Shown here one piece after another: positions 8,967-18,300 of a stretch of 64,000 nucleotides of DNA. The first letter of the stretch is position 1. Each line of letters begins with the position of its first letter. This stretch comes from Maledivibacter halophilus. Its GTDB lineage: Bacteria > Bacillota > Clostridia > Peptostreptococcales > Caminicellaceae. The DNA is taken from assembly GCF_900167445.1 (NCBI RefSeq), contig NZ_FUZT01000001.1, forward strand, positions 765,363-829,362, in the 5' to 3' direction. The position numbers were made by a program, and so were the translations under genes. The notes under the pieces were generated by a model that was not told where the DNA came from, made no database searches, and saw nothing but the letters and a program-made list of their open reading frames with translations.

Positions 8967-10340
8967 ATGATAGGTCTTTTATTAGCTACTATTATTACAG
9001 TATTTGTTGCAAGATTAATTTTAAAAAAATATAAACCTCAACCAGTTTTGATTCTGGGTGGAATTATTTTAATGCTTTTAACTATAATTTTAGGTTCAGG
9101 AACTATTTTACCTAAAGATACTTCTACTGGCTTTGTGTTATTTGATATCTTTGAATTTATTAAAAACACATTTAGCAATAGAGCTGCTAATCTCGGCTTA
9201 ATTATTATGGCAGTTGCTGGATTTGCTAAATATATGGATCATATTGGAGCAAGTAAAGCATTAGTTAAGCTAACTACTAAACCTTTTAGAAAGCTTAACT
9301 CTCCATATTTGGTATTATCATTGGGGTACATAATAGGCCAAATTTTAAATGTTTTTATTCCCAGTGCATCAGGACTTGGCGTTTTACTTATGATTACTAT
9401 GTATCCAATTTTGGTAAGCATTGGAGTAAGTCCATTGGCTGCAACAGCAATGATTGGTACATCAGCATGTTTAGACTTAGGTCCTGCTTCTGGAAATTCC
9501 AATCTAGCCGCTAAAACAGGTGGAATAGATGTATCAATATATTTTGCTAAGCATCAACTTCCAGTTTCAATTGCTGTTATAATAACAATAGCTGTTTTAC
9601 ATTTTTTAGTACAAAGATGGTTTGATAAGAGGGATGGATACGATCCATCAAAATTATCTAGTGCTGAAATTGCAGCTACAAAGGAAATAGAAGAAAATAA
9701 TGTACCGTTAATTTATGCTCTTTTACCTATACTACCATTGATACTTATTTTGACATTTAGTAAATTAATAATATCCAGTATTAAAATGAATGTTATAACA
9801 GCTATGTTGATTTGTATATTTATTAGTTTAATATTTGAATTTATAAGGCTAAAGGATGCTAAAAGTGTTTTTGCAAGTATAGAGATATTTTTTGATGGTA
9901 TGGGTGCTCAATTTGCAACAGTAGTTACATTGATCGTTGCAGGGGAAACCTTTGCCCATGGGTTAAAATCAATAGGTGCAATAGATAAAATAATTAATTT
10001 AGCTCAAGAAGCAGGGTTTGGAGCTGTACTAATGGTTATTGTAATGACAGCCATTATAGCTGTATCTGCAGTTGTTATGGGATCTGGAAATGCTCCTTTC
10101 TTTGCCTTTGCAGCATTGGTTCCAGATGTTGCATCAAAAATGGGTATTTCTGCTATATCAATGCTGTTGCCAATGCAGTTTGCGTCGGGAATTGCCAGAA
10201 GTGTTTCTCCAATTACAGCGGTAATAGTTGCAGTTTCAGGTATATCTAATGTTTCTCCAGTAGATGTAATAAAGCGTACAGCTATACCTATGGCTGGAGC
10301 ACTTATAGTTACTGTTATTGTTAACTTTATTTTGTTTTAA
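8967..10340 (+). CDS. DcuC-family anaerobic dicarboxylate transporter
   Basis: The 457-residue integral membrane protein has about 12 hydrophobic segments and the conserved DcuC features: a re-entrant PSASGLGVLLMIT region, a GPASGNSNLAAK loop, and the C-terminal GSGNAPFFAF and SPITAVIVAVSG motifs. The family moves C4-dicarboxylates or related carboxylates in anaerobes. An AAGGAGG box precedes the ATG. It lies between the amidohydrolase and the second M20 gene, so it probably imports their substrate or exports a product such as a dicarboxylate. A paralog with the same motifs occurs at 53804. Confidence 0.87.
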   Translation: MIGLLLATIITVFVARLILKKYKPQPVLILGGIILMLLTIILGSGTILPKDTSTGFVLFDIFEFIKNTFSNRAANLGLIIMAVAGFAKYMDHIGASKALVKLTTKPFRKLNSPYLVLSLGYIIGQILNVFIPSASGLGVLLMITMYPILVSIGVSPLAATAMIGTSACLDLGPASGNSNLAAKTGGIDVSIYFAKHQLPVSIAVIITIAVLHFLVQRWFDKRDGYDPSKLSSAEIAATKEIEENNVPLIYALLPILPLILILTFSKLIISSIKMNVITAMLICIFISLIFEFIRLKDAKSVFASIEIFFDGMGAQFATVVTLIVAGETFAHGLKSIGAIDKIINLAQEAGFGAVLMVIVMTAIIAVSAVVMGSGNAPFFAFAALVPDVASKMGISAISMLLPMQFASGIARSVSPITAVIVAVSGISNVSPVDVIKRTAIPMAGALIVTVIVNFILF

Positions 10341-10399
10341 AGATAAATATTTTTCAATGATTGAGATATTTTTAAAATATGCCAAAGGGAGGATTCAAA

Positions 10400-11527
10400 A
10401 TGACGGATTTGAAATTTGACTTAAATCGATACTTAGAGGAACTAGAAGTCTTAGTTAATATAGATAGTGGGAGTAACTATCCTGAAGGCGTAAAAAAAGT
10501 TGCAGACTTTTTCAAAAAAAAATATTTAGAAATTGATTGGTTAATTAAAGAACATAAATTTGATGATTCGGTAGGACCATGTCTTGAAATTAAAAATTGT
10601 GAAGTAGATGAATATGATATTTTATTTATAGGACATATGGATACTGTTTTTCCAGCTGGAACAGTGGATAAAAGACCATTTTCTGTTCAAAATAGTAGAG
10701 CTTATGGACCAGGTGTAATAGATATGAAATCGGGGCTTTTATCATTATACTATGTAATAAATTTCCTTGATATAGATAAATATAAAAATCCTTCTTTTTG
10801 TATTGCTTTAAATAGTGATGAAGAGATAAGCTCTAAATTTTCCAGTGAGTGGATTGAATCTCTAGCTAAAAAAAGTAAATATGCTTTTGTATTAGAACCT
10901 GCTAGAAAAAATGGGGCTTTGGTTTTAGAAAGAAAAGGCTTGGCAAAATATGAGGTTGAATTCCATGGAATAGCAGCCCATGCAGGTGTTGAACCTGAAA
11001 AGGGTGCTAGTGCAATAACTGAATTAGGTCATTGGATTGTTGAGCTTAATAAATTAAATAATATTGAAATAGGAACTACTGTCAATGTAGGAGTTGTATC
11101 TGGAGGAACAAAGGCTAATGTAGTGGCAGATAAAGCCTTAGCTGAAATAGATTTTAGATTTAAATCTAAAGAAGAAGGAGAAAAAATAAAGGTTAAAATG
11201 GATGAGCTTAAAAATAATCCAATTGTTTCTAAAGTAAATATTATAATGAATAGAACTGGATATAGACCACCAATGAATCCATCCAAAGAGACAATAAAGT
11301 TATGTGGAATAATTGAAGAGGTTGGAGAAAAGCTAGGAATAGATATAAAATGGGCATCTACTGGCGGAGGATCAGATGCAAACTTTACTTCAGCTGCAGG
11401 GACTTCGTCAATTGATGGATTAGGTCCAATTGGTGGAAATTCCCATAGTGAGTCAGAGTATTTAGAAAAAAATAGTATAGAACCAAGGATTCAATTGTTA
11501 AAAAAAATAATTGAGAAGTTAATCTAA
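10400..11527 (+). CDS. M20 family metallopeptidase, carboxypeptidase G2-like
   Basis: The ATG at 10400 follows AAAGGGAGG; an in-frame ATG at 10379 would overlap that box. The 375-residue protein has the CPG2-type M20 pattern: HMDTVFPAGT (H79, D81), GVIDMKSG (bridging D108), EE at 141-142, and the late GGGSDAN motif. CPG2-type enzymes remove C-terminal amino acids, often glutamate or aspartate, from N-acyl conjugates. As the last gene of the set it may finish the breakdown begun by the amidohydrolase. No clear terminator follows; a repeat and an insertion-sequence remnant do. Confidence 0.87.
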   Translation: MTDLKFDLNRYLEELEVLVNIDSGSNYPEGVKKVADFFKKKYLEIDWLIKEHKFDDSVGPCLEIKNCEVDEYDILFIGHMDTVFPAGTVDKRPFSVQNSRAYGPGVIDMKSGLLSLYYVINFLDIDKYKNPSFCIALNSDEEISSKFSSEWIESLAKKSKYAFVLEPARKNGALVLERKGLAKYEVEFHGIAAHAGVEPEKGASAITELGHWIVELNKLNNIEIGTTVNVGVVSGGTKANVVADKALAEIDFRFKSKEEGEKIKVKMDELKNNPIVSKVNIIMNRTGYRPPMNPSKETIKLCGIIEEVGEKLGIDIKWASTGGGSDANFTSAAGTSSIDGLGPIGGNSHSESEYLEKNSIEPRIQLLKKIIEKLI

Positions 11528-11619
11528 TTAGCTGAAATGATTAGATATTTTGAAAAAATCAACAAAAATATTGACCAGAAAGTAGTAATATAGTTTTCGT
11601 ATATAATCCTTTCTTAAAT

Positions 11620-11778
11620 GAGGAAATTGCATAACTCTAATTTGGTTGGGTTGCATATGCGAATATTATCCTTAATTTAATTATTTAGAATTAAATATAT
11701 TTCGATGATATGGTTTTGAAGATTTTAAAACTATATGTAGTAGATAATCTTTTGGGAAGGTAATTATGCAATTTGCTC
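11620..11778 (+). repeat. Interspersed repeat R1, best full-length copy (159 bp)
   Basis: It begins GAGGAAATTGCATAA and ends TTATGCAATTTGCTC, near-perfect terminal inverted repeats. The interior phrase TAAAACTATAT-x-GTAGTAGATA...GAAGGTAATTATGC is shared with the copy at 13910. There is no coding capacity. The small size and inverted ends suggest a MITE-like element. Confidence 0.75.
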
Positions 11779-11823
11779 AAATAATTATTTTTAAAAAAAT
11801 TTAAATATAAGGCTCATGCTTTT

Positions 11824-11971
11824 CTAAGAAGTTAATATCTTAGCTAAGTTATGAGCCTTATTTAGTAATCTCCATTCAAAATTCATCTTTTAATCCTCAA
11901 AGCATAAATCTTCTAAAAGCCCAATTGTTTTTTATCTGTCCAAATACATACTCTAACCAATAGGTCTTTTG
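11824..11971 (-). pseudogene. C-terminal remnant of an IS1182-family transposase
   Basis: Read on the minus strand, one frame gives TYWLEYVFGQIKNNWAFRRF then an in-frame TGA; after a frameshift it continues as NFEWRLLNKAHNLAKILTS and a stop. That is the conserved end of IS1182-type DDE transposases, in which a glutamate before FGQIK is the last catalytic residue. Only the last 50 or so codons remain, with a nonsense codon and a frame change, so it is inactive. Confidence 0.8.
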
Positions 11972-12222
11972 AGCGTAAGAAGATACGATAACTTTTAGTA
12001 TCTTTTTTTATTGAAAGACTATATGGTGATATATATAATTGTTAATAATTACTAAATAAACAATATATATTTGTTATTTAATTATAAAGATATTAAGTTT
12101 AATGTAATGTAATATATATAATAAGGAGTATTGTAAGAATCTAGTGCTTATATTTTTTATTGCTATAAATTATAATATTAAATAAATTTTTTTGTGAAAA
12201 TATTTAAGGGAAAGAAGGCTAG

Positions 12223-13707
12223 ATGATGAGGGGATTTGTATTAGAAGAAGCCACTATAGCTCAGGTGCATAAATCCATGAAAAAAGGAATATTAAAATGC
12301 AGAGAACTTGTTGAAGGGTATCTGGAAAGAATAGAGGCTTATGACAAAAAAGGTCCATCTATCAATTCGGTAATTTATGTTAATCCTAAGGCATTAGAAG
12401 AAGCTGATAAGCTTGATGAAAAATTTAATAAACAAGGTTTTACAGGGCCATTACATGGAATTCCAGTTCTTTTAAAGGATAATATAAATACTTTTGATAT
12501 GCCAACTACTGCCGGTTCATTGAGCTTAGAAGGAGTTGTTCCTGAAAGGGATGCATTTATTACTCGTAGGCTTAGAGAGGCAGGAGCATTGATTCTTGCT
12601 AAAGTTAATCTTCATGAATTTGCTATATGGGGAGAAACTATTAGTTCGATTTTAGGTCAGACTTTAAATCCCTATGACTTAACTAGGACTCCTGGAGGCT
12701 CAAGTGGCGGTACAGGTGCTTCTGTGGCTGCTAACTTTGGTATGCTGGGCATTGGCACTGATACTATCAACTCTATTCGCTCACCAGCTTCTGCTAATAA
12801 TTTGGTAGGTATTAGACCTACTATGGGACTTATAAGTCGTAATGGCATAGTTCCTTATTCATATACTCAGGACACAGCTGGCCCAATTACAAGAACTGTT
12901 GAAGATGCAGTTAGATTATTAGATGTAATTGCTGGTTATGATAATGATGACTCGGAAACTTCTTGGAGCTTTGGAAGAAAACCAAAAGCATACATTGAAT
13001 ATTTAAAGTTAGATGGACTCGAGGGTAAGAGAATAGGGATACTTGAAAGCTTCTTTGGAAAAGAAGAAATTCATGAGGATACAAATAAAGCTGTTAGAAA
13101 TAGCATTAAGACCATGGAAGAAAAGGGAGCTATTATTGTATCAATAGATGAAATAATTGATTCGGAATATCTTGTTAAGAATGTAAGTGTTCATCTTCAT
13201 GATTTGAAAGATCATCTAAATTCGTATTTAGATAAATTACCTGAAAACGTACCAGTTCGTACAGTTAAGCAGATATTTGATTCTGGCAAATATCATCGGG
13301 GAATTAAAGATAATCTTAAAAAGGCAATGAACTTAAACATAAATACCCCAGAGTATAATAAAAGATTAGTGGAAAGAGAGAAAATCAGAAAAATAGTTAT
13401 GAAACTAATGGCTGATTATGAATTAGATGGAATTGTATATCCACATCAAAAGCAGCTTGTTTGTCTAATAGGTGAAAGTCAGAATGAGAGAAATGGTGTT
13501 CTCGGTTCTGTATTAGGATTTCCCTCTATTTGTGTTCAGGCTGGTTTCTCTAAAGCAAGTGATACAGCACCTATAGGTATTCCAATTGGCATGGAGATTC
13601 TTGGAAGACCCTTTAGTGAAGGAAAGCTAATTGAGATTGCTTATTCTTTTGAACAAACAACTAAAATTAGAAAAATGCCACTAAGTACTCCTCCTTTAAG
13701 AAAGTAA
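12223..13707 (+). CDS. Amidase-signature family hydrolase
   Basis: The 494-residue protein has the Ser-cisSer-Lys triad of amidase-signature enzymes: K85 in LLKDN, the GGSSGG loop (S160 as cis-serine) and S184 as nucleophile in GTDTINSIR. The usual sequence at that point is GTDTGGSIR, so two glycines before the nucleophile are replaced by I182 and N183. Family members hydrolyse linear amides, allophanate-type compounds or aminoacyl-tRNA amides; GatA is less likely because no gatB or gatC is present. It stands alone, 0.7 kb after the M20 operon and 0.6 kb before the purine hydroxylase genes, with an AAGGGAAAGAAGG box ahead of the start. Confidence 0.87.
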   Translation: MMRGFVLEEATIAQVHKSMKKGILKCRELVEGYLERIEAYDKKGPSINSVIYVNPKALEEADKLDEKFNKQGFTGPLHGIPVLLKDNINTFDMPTTAGSLSLEGVVPERDAFITRRLREAGALILAKVNLHEFAIWGETISSILGQTLNPYDLTRTPGGSSGGTGASVAANFGMLGIGTDTINSIRSPASANNLVGIRPTMGLISRNGIVPYSYTQDTAGPITRTVEDAVRLLDVIAGYDNDDSETSWSFGRKPKAYIEYLKLDGLEGKRIGILESFFGKEEIHEDTNKAVRNSIKTMEEKGAIIVSIDEIIDSEYLVKNVSVHLHDLKDHLNSYLDKLPENVPVRTVKQIFDSGKYHRGIKDNLKKAMNLNINTPEYNKRLVEREKIRKIVMKLMADYELDGIVYPHQKQLVCLIGESQNERNGVLGSVLGFPSICVQAGFSKASDTAPIGIPIGMEILGRPFSEGKLIEIAYSFEQTTKIRKMPLSTPPLRK

Positions 13708-13780
13708 TAATTTTAGGTAAATCTTTTCTTTATAAACATTATAAACATTTTGAGAATATTTTAAGTTTTTTATATTATTA

Positions 13781-13818
13781 TTTAAAATTTATTAAACCTT
13801 AAAGTTTTTTATCTTTAT
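13781..13818 (+). repeat. 38-bp repeat, copy 1
   Basis: This stretch matches 61421-61458 at 34 of 38 positions (core: AATTTATT-x-AACCT-x-AAAGTT). The rest of the 0.6 kb between the amidase and the purine hydroxylase genes holds this, an R1 copy at 13910 and AT-rich DNA without recognisable genes. Confidence 0.55.
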
Positions 13819-13909
13819 AAACTTCTTAATGATCTAATCTAAAAATATCTTTTACTACAATAATTCTAATCTTTATTAATTTCAGAGAAGCTTCAATAAT
13901 ATACACGTT

Positions 13910-14032
13910 GGGAAATTGTTTAATTCTAATTTTCTAATTTGGCAGAATTGCATAATATATGGGGTATACCTCTGCATAGTCTAAAACTATATAGTAGATA
14001 GTTTTCACTGAAGGTAATTATGCAATTTGCTC
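13910..14032 (+). repeat. Interspersed repeat R1, copy of about 123 bp
   Basis: It starts GGGAAATTG, contains TTTGGCAGAATTGCATAATATATGG split over the left half, and ends with the shared phrase GAAGGTAATTATGCAATTTGCTC. It is shorter than the 11620 copy by an internal deletion. Confidence 0.7.
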
Positions 14033-14317
14033 ACTTAATAAATAATCAATATCTGGATTTAATACACAATTATTTGTACTTAAAATAATTTTGTGATTCT
14101 ATAACTAAATAAAATTTTAAAAATTCTATAATTTTAGAAGTTTCTTACAAAGGACTAATTATTTGTATATAGAAAATATATAGTATAAAATAAGAGGTTA
14201 TATTTTCTAAATAAGTTTTTAAAAGTAATAAAATTTATTTATTGGACTATAATCAATAAACTGCCAATGATCGACAAAAGAATTTATGGATTGATAACTA
14301 AACCTAGGGGGGATATA

Positions 14318-15163
14318 ATGAAAAAATTTGACTATTTTAAGCCAAATAGCTTAAAGGAAGCAAGCCAAATGTTAATTCAAAATGAAGAAAATACTCATAT
14401 ACTTAATGGAGGTACTGATCTGATTGTTAGAATAAATGAAGAGATAATTTGCCCCGATGTAGTTGTTGATATAAAGGGAATAAAAGAATTGTATGAGATA
14501 AAGTATGATGAAGTTAAAGGATTAACTATTGGTGCTTGTGTTACCATGAATGATTTAGATTGGAACGAAATTGTTAGAGAAAAATTCAAAATTGTTTCGG
14601 ATTCTGCCCATATGGTAGGATCAAGTCAAATTAGAAATAGAGCTACAATGATAGGAAATATATGTAATGCTTCTCCCTTAGCTGATACTGCAACATGCTT
14701 ATATGCTTTAGATGCTGTAGTTCTAATTTATGGACCTAACGGCGAAAGAGAAGTGTCGATACATGACTTTATATTGTCAGTAAGAAAAACATGTCTTAAA
14801 CCGGGAGAAATAGTTACTGCAATTAGGATTCCCGAATACAAAGAAAAAGTATTTGCTCCATATCAAAAATTATCTCGTAGAAAGGAAGTTGACCTATCTA
14901 CAGTTTGTGCCTCAGTCATTAAAGTTGATGGAGAAATTAGAATAGCATTAGGGTCAGTTGCTCCTACTCCAGTTAGAGCTAGAAAAACAGAAGATTTTTT
15001 AAAAGGCAAAGATCTAAGTGATGAAGTTATATATAAAGCAGGAGCAATTGCATCAACAGAGGTATCTCCTATTGATGATGTTCGAGGATCTAAGGAATAT
15101 CGCTTAGAGATGGTAGATATATTGGTTAGAAGAGGTTTAAGAGAACTTAAAGGAGACAAATAA
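14318..15163 (+). CDS. Molybdenum hydroxylase (xanthine dehydrogenase family) FAD subunit
   Basis: The ATG at 14318 follows AGGGGGGA, so the upstream in-frame ATG at 14267 is not needed. The 281-residue protein is the CoxM/XdhB-type flavin subunit: an N-terminal FDYFKPNSLKEA region, the FAD phosphate loop LNGGTDLIV, and a second FAD motif QIRNRATMIGNICNASPLAD. It passes electrons from the iron-sulfur subunit to the acceptor through FAD. It is followed at 13 and 24 bases by the 2Fe-2S and molybdenum subunits, giving a three-gene operon as in clostridial purine hydroxylases. Confidence 0.93.
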   Translation: MKKFDYFKPNSLKEASQMLIQNEENTHILNGGTDLIVRINEEIICPDVVVDIKGIKELYEIKYDEVKGLTIGACVTMNDLDWNEIVREKFKIVSDSAHMVGSSQIRNRATMIGNICNASPLADTATCLYALDAVVLIYGPNGEREVSIHDFILSVRKTCLKPGEIVTAIRIPEYKEKVFAPYQKLSRRKEVDLSTVCASVIKVDGEIRIALGSVAPTPVRARKTEDFLKGKDLSDEVIYKAGAIASTEVSPIDDVRGSKEYRLEMVDILVRRGLRELKGDK

Positions 15164-15176
15164 GGGGGGATTCAAA

Positions 15177-15647
15177 GTGAAATATAGAGTAAAGTTCATA
15201 TTAAACAATGAGGAAGTGGAACATTATGTGGAGGCCAATAAAACGTTGCTTAAAATGCTTAGAGAAGATTTTAATTTGACTTCAGCTAAAGAAGGCTGTG
15301 GGGCAGGAGAGTGCGGTGCCTGTACTGTAATTATGAATGGGAAGCCTGTAAACGCTTGCCTGGTTTTAGCCCCAGAGGCTAATGAAAGTACTATTCTTAC
15401 TGTAGAGGGACTTTCTGATGGAAAAACATTAGATGATTTACAAGTGGCATTTGTAGAAAGAGGAGCAATACAATGTGGATATTGTACTCCGGGTATGATT
15501 ATGATGGCGAAAGCTTTACTAGATAGAAAAGCTAATCCAACAGAGGAAGAGGTTAAAGAAGCGATAAGTGGTAATCTTTGCAGATGTACCGGATATAAGA
15601 AGATTATTGAAGCTATAATGGATATAGCTGAAAAAAATGTCAATTAG
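15177..15647 (+). CDS. Molybdenum hydroxylase 2Fe-2S subunit
   Basis: The 156-residue protein has two 2Fe-2S clusters. The N-terminal plant-type ferredoxin domain shows CGAGECGACTV with a distal cysteine in NACLVLA; the C-terminal helical domain shows QCGYCTPGM and NLCRCTGY. This is the complete cysteine set of the CoxS/XdhC-type subunit. The start is GTG behind AAGGGGGG. It carries electrons from the molybdopterin centre to the FAD subunit encoded just upstream. Confidence 0.95.
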   Translation: MKYRVKFILNNEEVEHYVEANKTLLKMLREDFNLTSAKEGCGAGECGACTVIMNGKPVNACLVLAPEANESTILTVEGLSDGKTLDDLQVAFVERGAIQCGYCTPGMIMMAKALLDRKANPTEEEVKEAISGNLCRCTGYKKIIEAIMDIAEKNVN

Positions 15648-15671
15648 TAAGTTTTGAAAGGAGGGGGTAAA

Positions 15672-17990
15672 ATGAAATATGTCGGTACTAGTGTAAAAAG
15701 AGTTGATGGAATTAAAAAAGTCACAGGTTCATTAAAATATGTTGATGATTTAAATTTACCTAGAATGTTGTATGCAGCTGTTAAAAGAAGTCCATATGCT
15801 CATGCTAAAATAATAGAGATTGATACTGGCAAGGCTGAAGCACTAAAGGGTGTAAAGGCTGTTATAACTGGAAAGACTTTTCCTAAAAGGGTTGGGCTGT
15901 ATTTGGAAGATAAAACCTTTTTAGCTATTGATAAAGTAATATTTATAGGTGAAGTAGTTGCAGCAGTTGCAGCGGAAACTGAAGAAATTGCAAAAGAGGC
16001 CGTTAAGCTTATTGAGGTTGAGTACGAACCTCTACCAGTGGTACTTAATGCAAAGGAGTCCATGAAAGAAGATGCGCCTTTGGTACATCCAAATTTAGGT
16101 GATTATAAATGGGAGCCGATATTCTTTCCGAAACCTAGAACAAATATAAGTAATCACTATAAATTGAGAAAAGGAGATATTGAAAAAGGTTTTTCTGAGT
16201 CTGATATTATAATAGAAAATGAGTTTTATGTACCGCAAATTCAGCATACACCTATCGAACCCCATAGTACTATTGCTCAAATGGATCCCGAAGGATATTT
16301 GACTGTATGGGCAAGCTGTCAGTCTCCTTATGCAGTTAGGAAAGCTTTATCAGTTGCTTTTGGTTTACCTTTGAATAAACTAAGAGTTATTTCTCCGGCC
16401 GTAGGAGGAGGCTTTGGCGGTAAAGCTGGAACAACCTTGGAAGGTATAGCAATACCCCTTGCTATGCAAACTAATGGAAGACCTGTAAAACTTACTTATT
16501 CAAGGGAAGAAGTATTTATAAATAGTTTTGTTAGACAGGGACTTTTTGCAAAAATAAAAACTGGAGTTAATAGGGAAGGTAAGATCTTAGCTGAAAAGAT
16601 AGAGTTTATATGGGATGGTGGTGCCTATACAGAGTACGGAGTTAATATAGCTAAGTCTGCTGGATATGCTTCTGTAGGACCCTATGATGTGCCTAATATC
16701 TGGGCTGATTCTTATTGTGTATATACTAATACTCCTGTAGGAGGGCCCTATAGAGGATTCGGTATGTCTGAAATACATTTTGCTATTGAACAGAATTTGG
16801 ATGTAATTGCAGAAAAACTAGGTATGTCAGGGGTTGAGATAAGAAAAATTAATGGACTTAAGATTGGTGGACATACAGCTACAGATGAAGAGTTAGATGT
16901 TTGTGGTTTTATTGATTGTATAAAACAAGTAGAAGAAGATATTAAATTGCATGAAAAAAATAGGCCATCAGCACCTCATAAGGTTAGAGGTAAAGGTATT
17001 GCAGGTGGATTTAAGGCACCTTCTATGCCAAACAATGTTGCATCTTCAGCAATTATTAAGCTTAATGAAGATGGAACGGCACATCTTTTAACAAGTGCTC
17101 AAGATATAGGCCAGGGATCAGATACTACTCTTACTCAAATAGCTGCTGAAATATTATCTATAAATCCAGAGAAAATAACTATAAAAACAGGTGATACAGA
17201 TCATACGCCATATGAATGGCAAACAGTTGCCAGCCGTATTACATATTGTGCCGGTAATGCTGTAAAGCTTGCTTGTGAAGATATAAAAACTCAACTCTTA
17301 GACTTGGCTCAAATAAAGCTAGGTATATTTAAGAGAGATTTAGAACTTAAAGATGGATATGTTGTTTCAAAAATATATCCTGATAAGAAAGTTTCATTAT
17401 CAGAATTGGCTCTTGGATTGACAATGCCCGATGGATCAGGTGTACATGGACCGATAATAGGCAGAGGTTCATTTATACCACCAAATGTTAGAAATGCCGA
17501 TAAAAATACTGGCCTTGGTGATAAACCTGTTGCTTTTTGGACCTTTGGAGCCCAAGGTGTAGAGATAGAAGTGGATACTGAAACAGGGCATATAGAAGTC
17601 TTAAATGTAGTTTCATGCTTCGATGTGGGTAAAGTTGTAAATCCAAAGTTAATTGAAGCCCAGGTTGAAGGTGCTATTGTACAGGGAATAGGCTCAGCGA
17701 TTTGGGAGGAGCTTATTATTAATGGTGAAGGCAAGGTATTAAATTCCAGCTTTTCTGATTACAAAATACCAACTGCCGATGATATTCCTAATATGAATAT
17801 AAAGTTTCTTGAATATCCGGAAGAAACAGGACCTTTTGGAGCAAGAGGCGTTGCAGAAGCTGCTATGGTACCAACGGCACCTGCTATTACAAGCGCCTTG
17901 TATGATGCATTGGGTATAAGGATAAAGACATTACCATTAACTCCTGAAAAGGTATTAATGGCAATTAAAGAAAAAAATAGAAATAAGTAA
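15672..17990 (+). CDS. Molybdenum hydroxylase catalytic (molybdopterin) subunit
   Basis: The 772-residue catalytic subunit starts at the ATG 15672 after AAGGAGGGGG. It shows an N-terminal aldehyde-oxidase hammerhead domain and the molybdopterin-binding regions: VGGGFGGKAG, the GGPYRGFGMSE arginine region, the AQDIGQGSDT motif, and GARGVAEAAMVP near the end, which carries the catalytic glutamate. The sequence places it in the xanthine dehydrogenase family. Neighbouring genes (xanthine/uracil permease, YqeB, PucR regulator) point to purine hydroxylation, probably with labile selenium at the molybdenum site. Hypoxanthine, xanthine or nicotinate-type substrates cannot be separated by sequence alone. 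Confidence 0.93.
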   Translation: MKYVGTSVKRVDGIKKVTGSLKYVDDLNLPRMLYAAVKRSPYAHAKIIEIDTGKAEALKGVKAVITGKTFPKRVGLYLEDKTFLAIDKVIFIGEVVAAVAAETEEIAKEAVKLIEVEYEPLPVVLNAKESMKEDAPLVHPNLGDYKWEPIFFPKPRTNISNHYKLRKGDIEKGFSESDIIIENEFYVPQIQHTPIEPHSTIAQMDPEGYLTVWASCQSPYAVRKALSVAFGLPLNKLRVISPAVGGGFGGKAGTTLEGIAIPLAMQTNGRPVKLTYSREEVFINSFVRQGLFAKIKTGVNREGKILAEKIEFIWDGGAYTEYGVNIAKSAGYASVGPYDVPNIWADSYCVYTNTPVGGPYRGFGMSEIHFAIEQNLDVIAEKLGMSGVEIRKINGLKIGGHTATDEELDVCGFIDCIKQVEEDIKLHEKNRPSAPHKVRGKGIAGGFKAPSMPNNVASSAIIKLNEDGTAHLLTSAQDIGQGSDTTLTQIAAEILSINPEKITIKTGDTDHTPYEWQTVASRITYCAGNAVKLACEDIKTQLLDLAQIKLGIFKRDLELKDGYVVSKIYPDKKVSLSELALGLTMPDGSGVHGPIIGRGSFIPPNVRNADKNTGLGDKPVAFWTFGAQGVEIEVDTETGHIEVLNVVSCFDVGKVVNPKLIEAQVEGAIVQGIGSAIWEELIINGEGKVLNSSFSDYKIPTADDIPNMNIKFLEYPEETGPFGARGVAEAAMVPTAPAITSALYDALGIRIKTLPLTPEKVLMAIKEKNRNK

Positions 17991-17997
17991 TTTAAAT

Positions 17998-18176
17998 CGT
18001 TATGCTAGTTTTTATATAGGGGTTTTAATATTTCCTTTTCGTTCATGTAATAAACCAGTTTTTTTATATATACATGAAGGAAAAAACAGGTTTATAAAAA
18101 TCACTCAAATGAAATATTAAAACTCCTAAATTGGATTTAAAGCAAAATATTTAATTTATTAGCATAACAGGTTAAT
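17998..18176 (+). repeat. Interspersed repeat R2, full copy (about 179 bp)
   Basis: The left end GTTATGCTAG and right end TAGCATAAC are inverted. Inside, GTTTTAATATTTCC near the left and AAATATTAAAACTCC near the right are also inverted, so the whole unit can fold into a long hairpin. It occupies most of the 310 bases between the purine hydroxylase and the permease. An inverted copy lies at 29043-29203 and a short one at 20536-20608. Confidence 0.78.
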
Positions 18177-18300
18177 TTATCTATTTACTATTGGTGCTAA
18201 TACTATATTTATATGTAAATGATAGTGATAACTCTGATAGTATATGTATTGTTATTGGGCAAGGGGAGTTTTTCAATCCAAAAAATAGGGGGAGTTTAGA

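Noticed and set aside
13915..13950. TTTGGCAGAATTGCAT as a sigma-54 promoter
   Set aside because: The GG to GC spacing is 7, not 10, and the phrase is part of repeat R1, also found at 11646.
14395..17734. Several reverse ORFs inside the purine hydroxylase genes
   Set aside because: They are antisense shadows of genes with complete cofactor motifs.
18177..18300. Purine riboswitch before the xanthine/uracil permease
   Set aside because: No conserved purine aptamer junction or loop sequences could be found there or before the other nucleobase genes.
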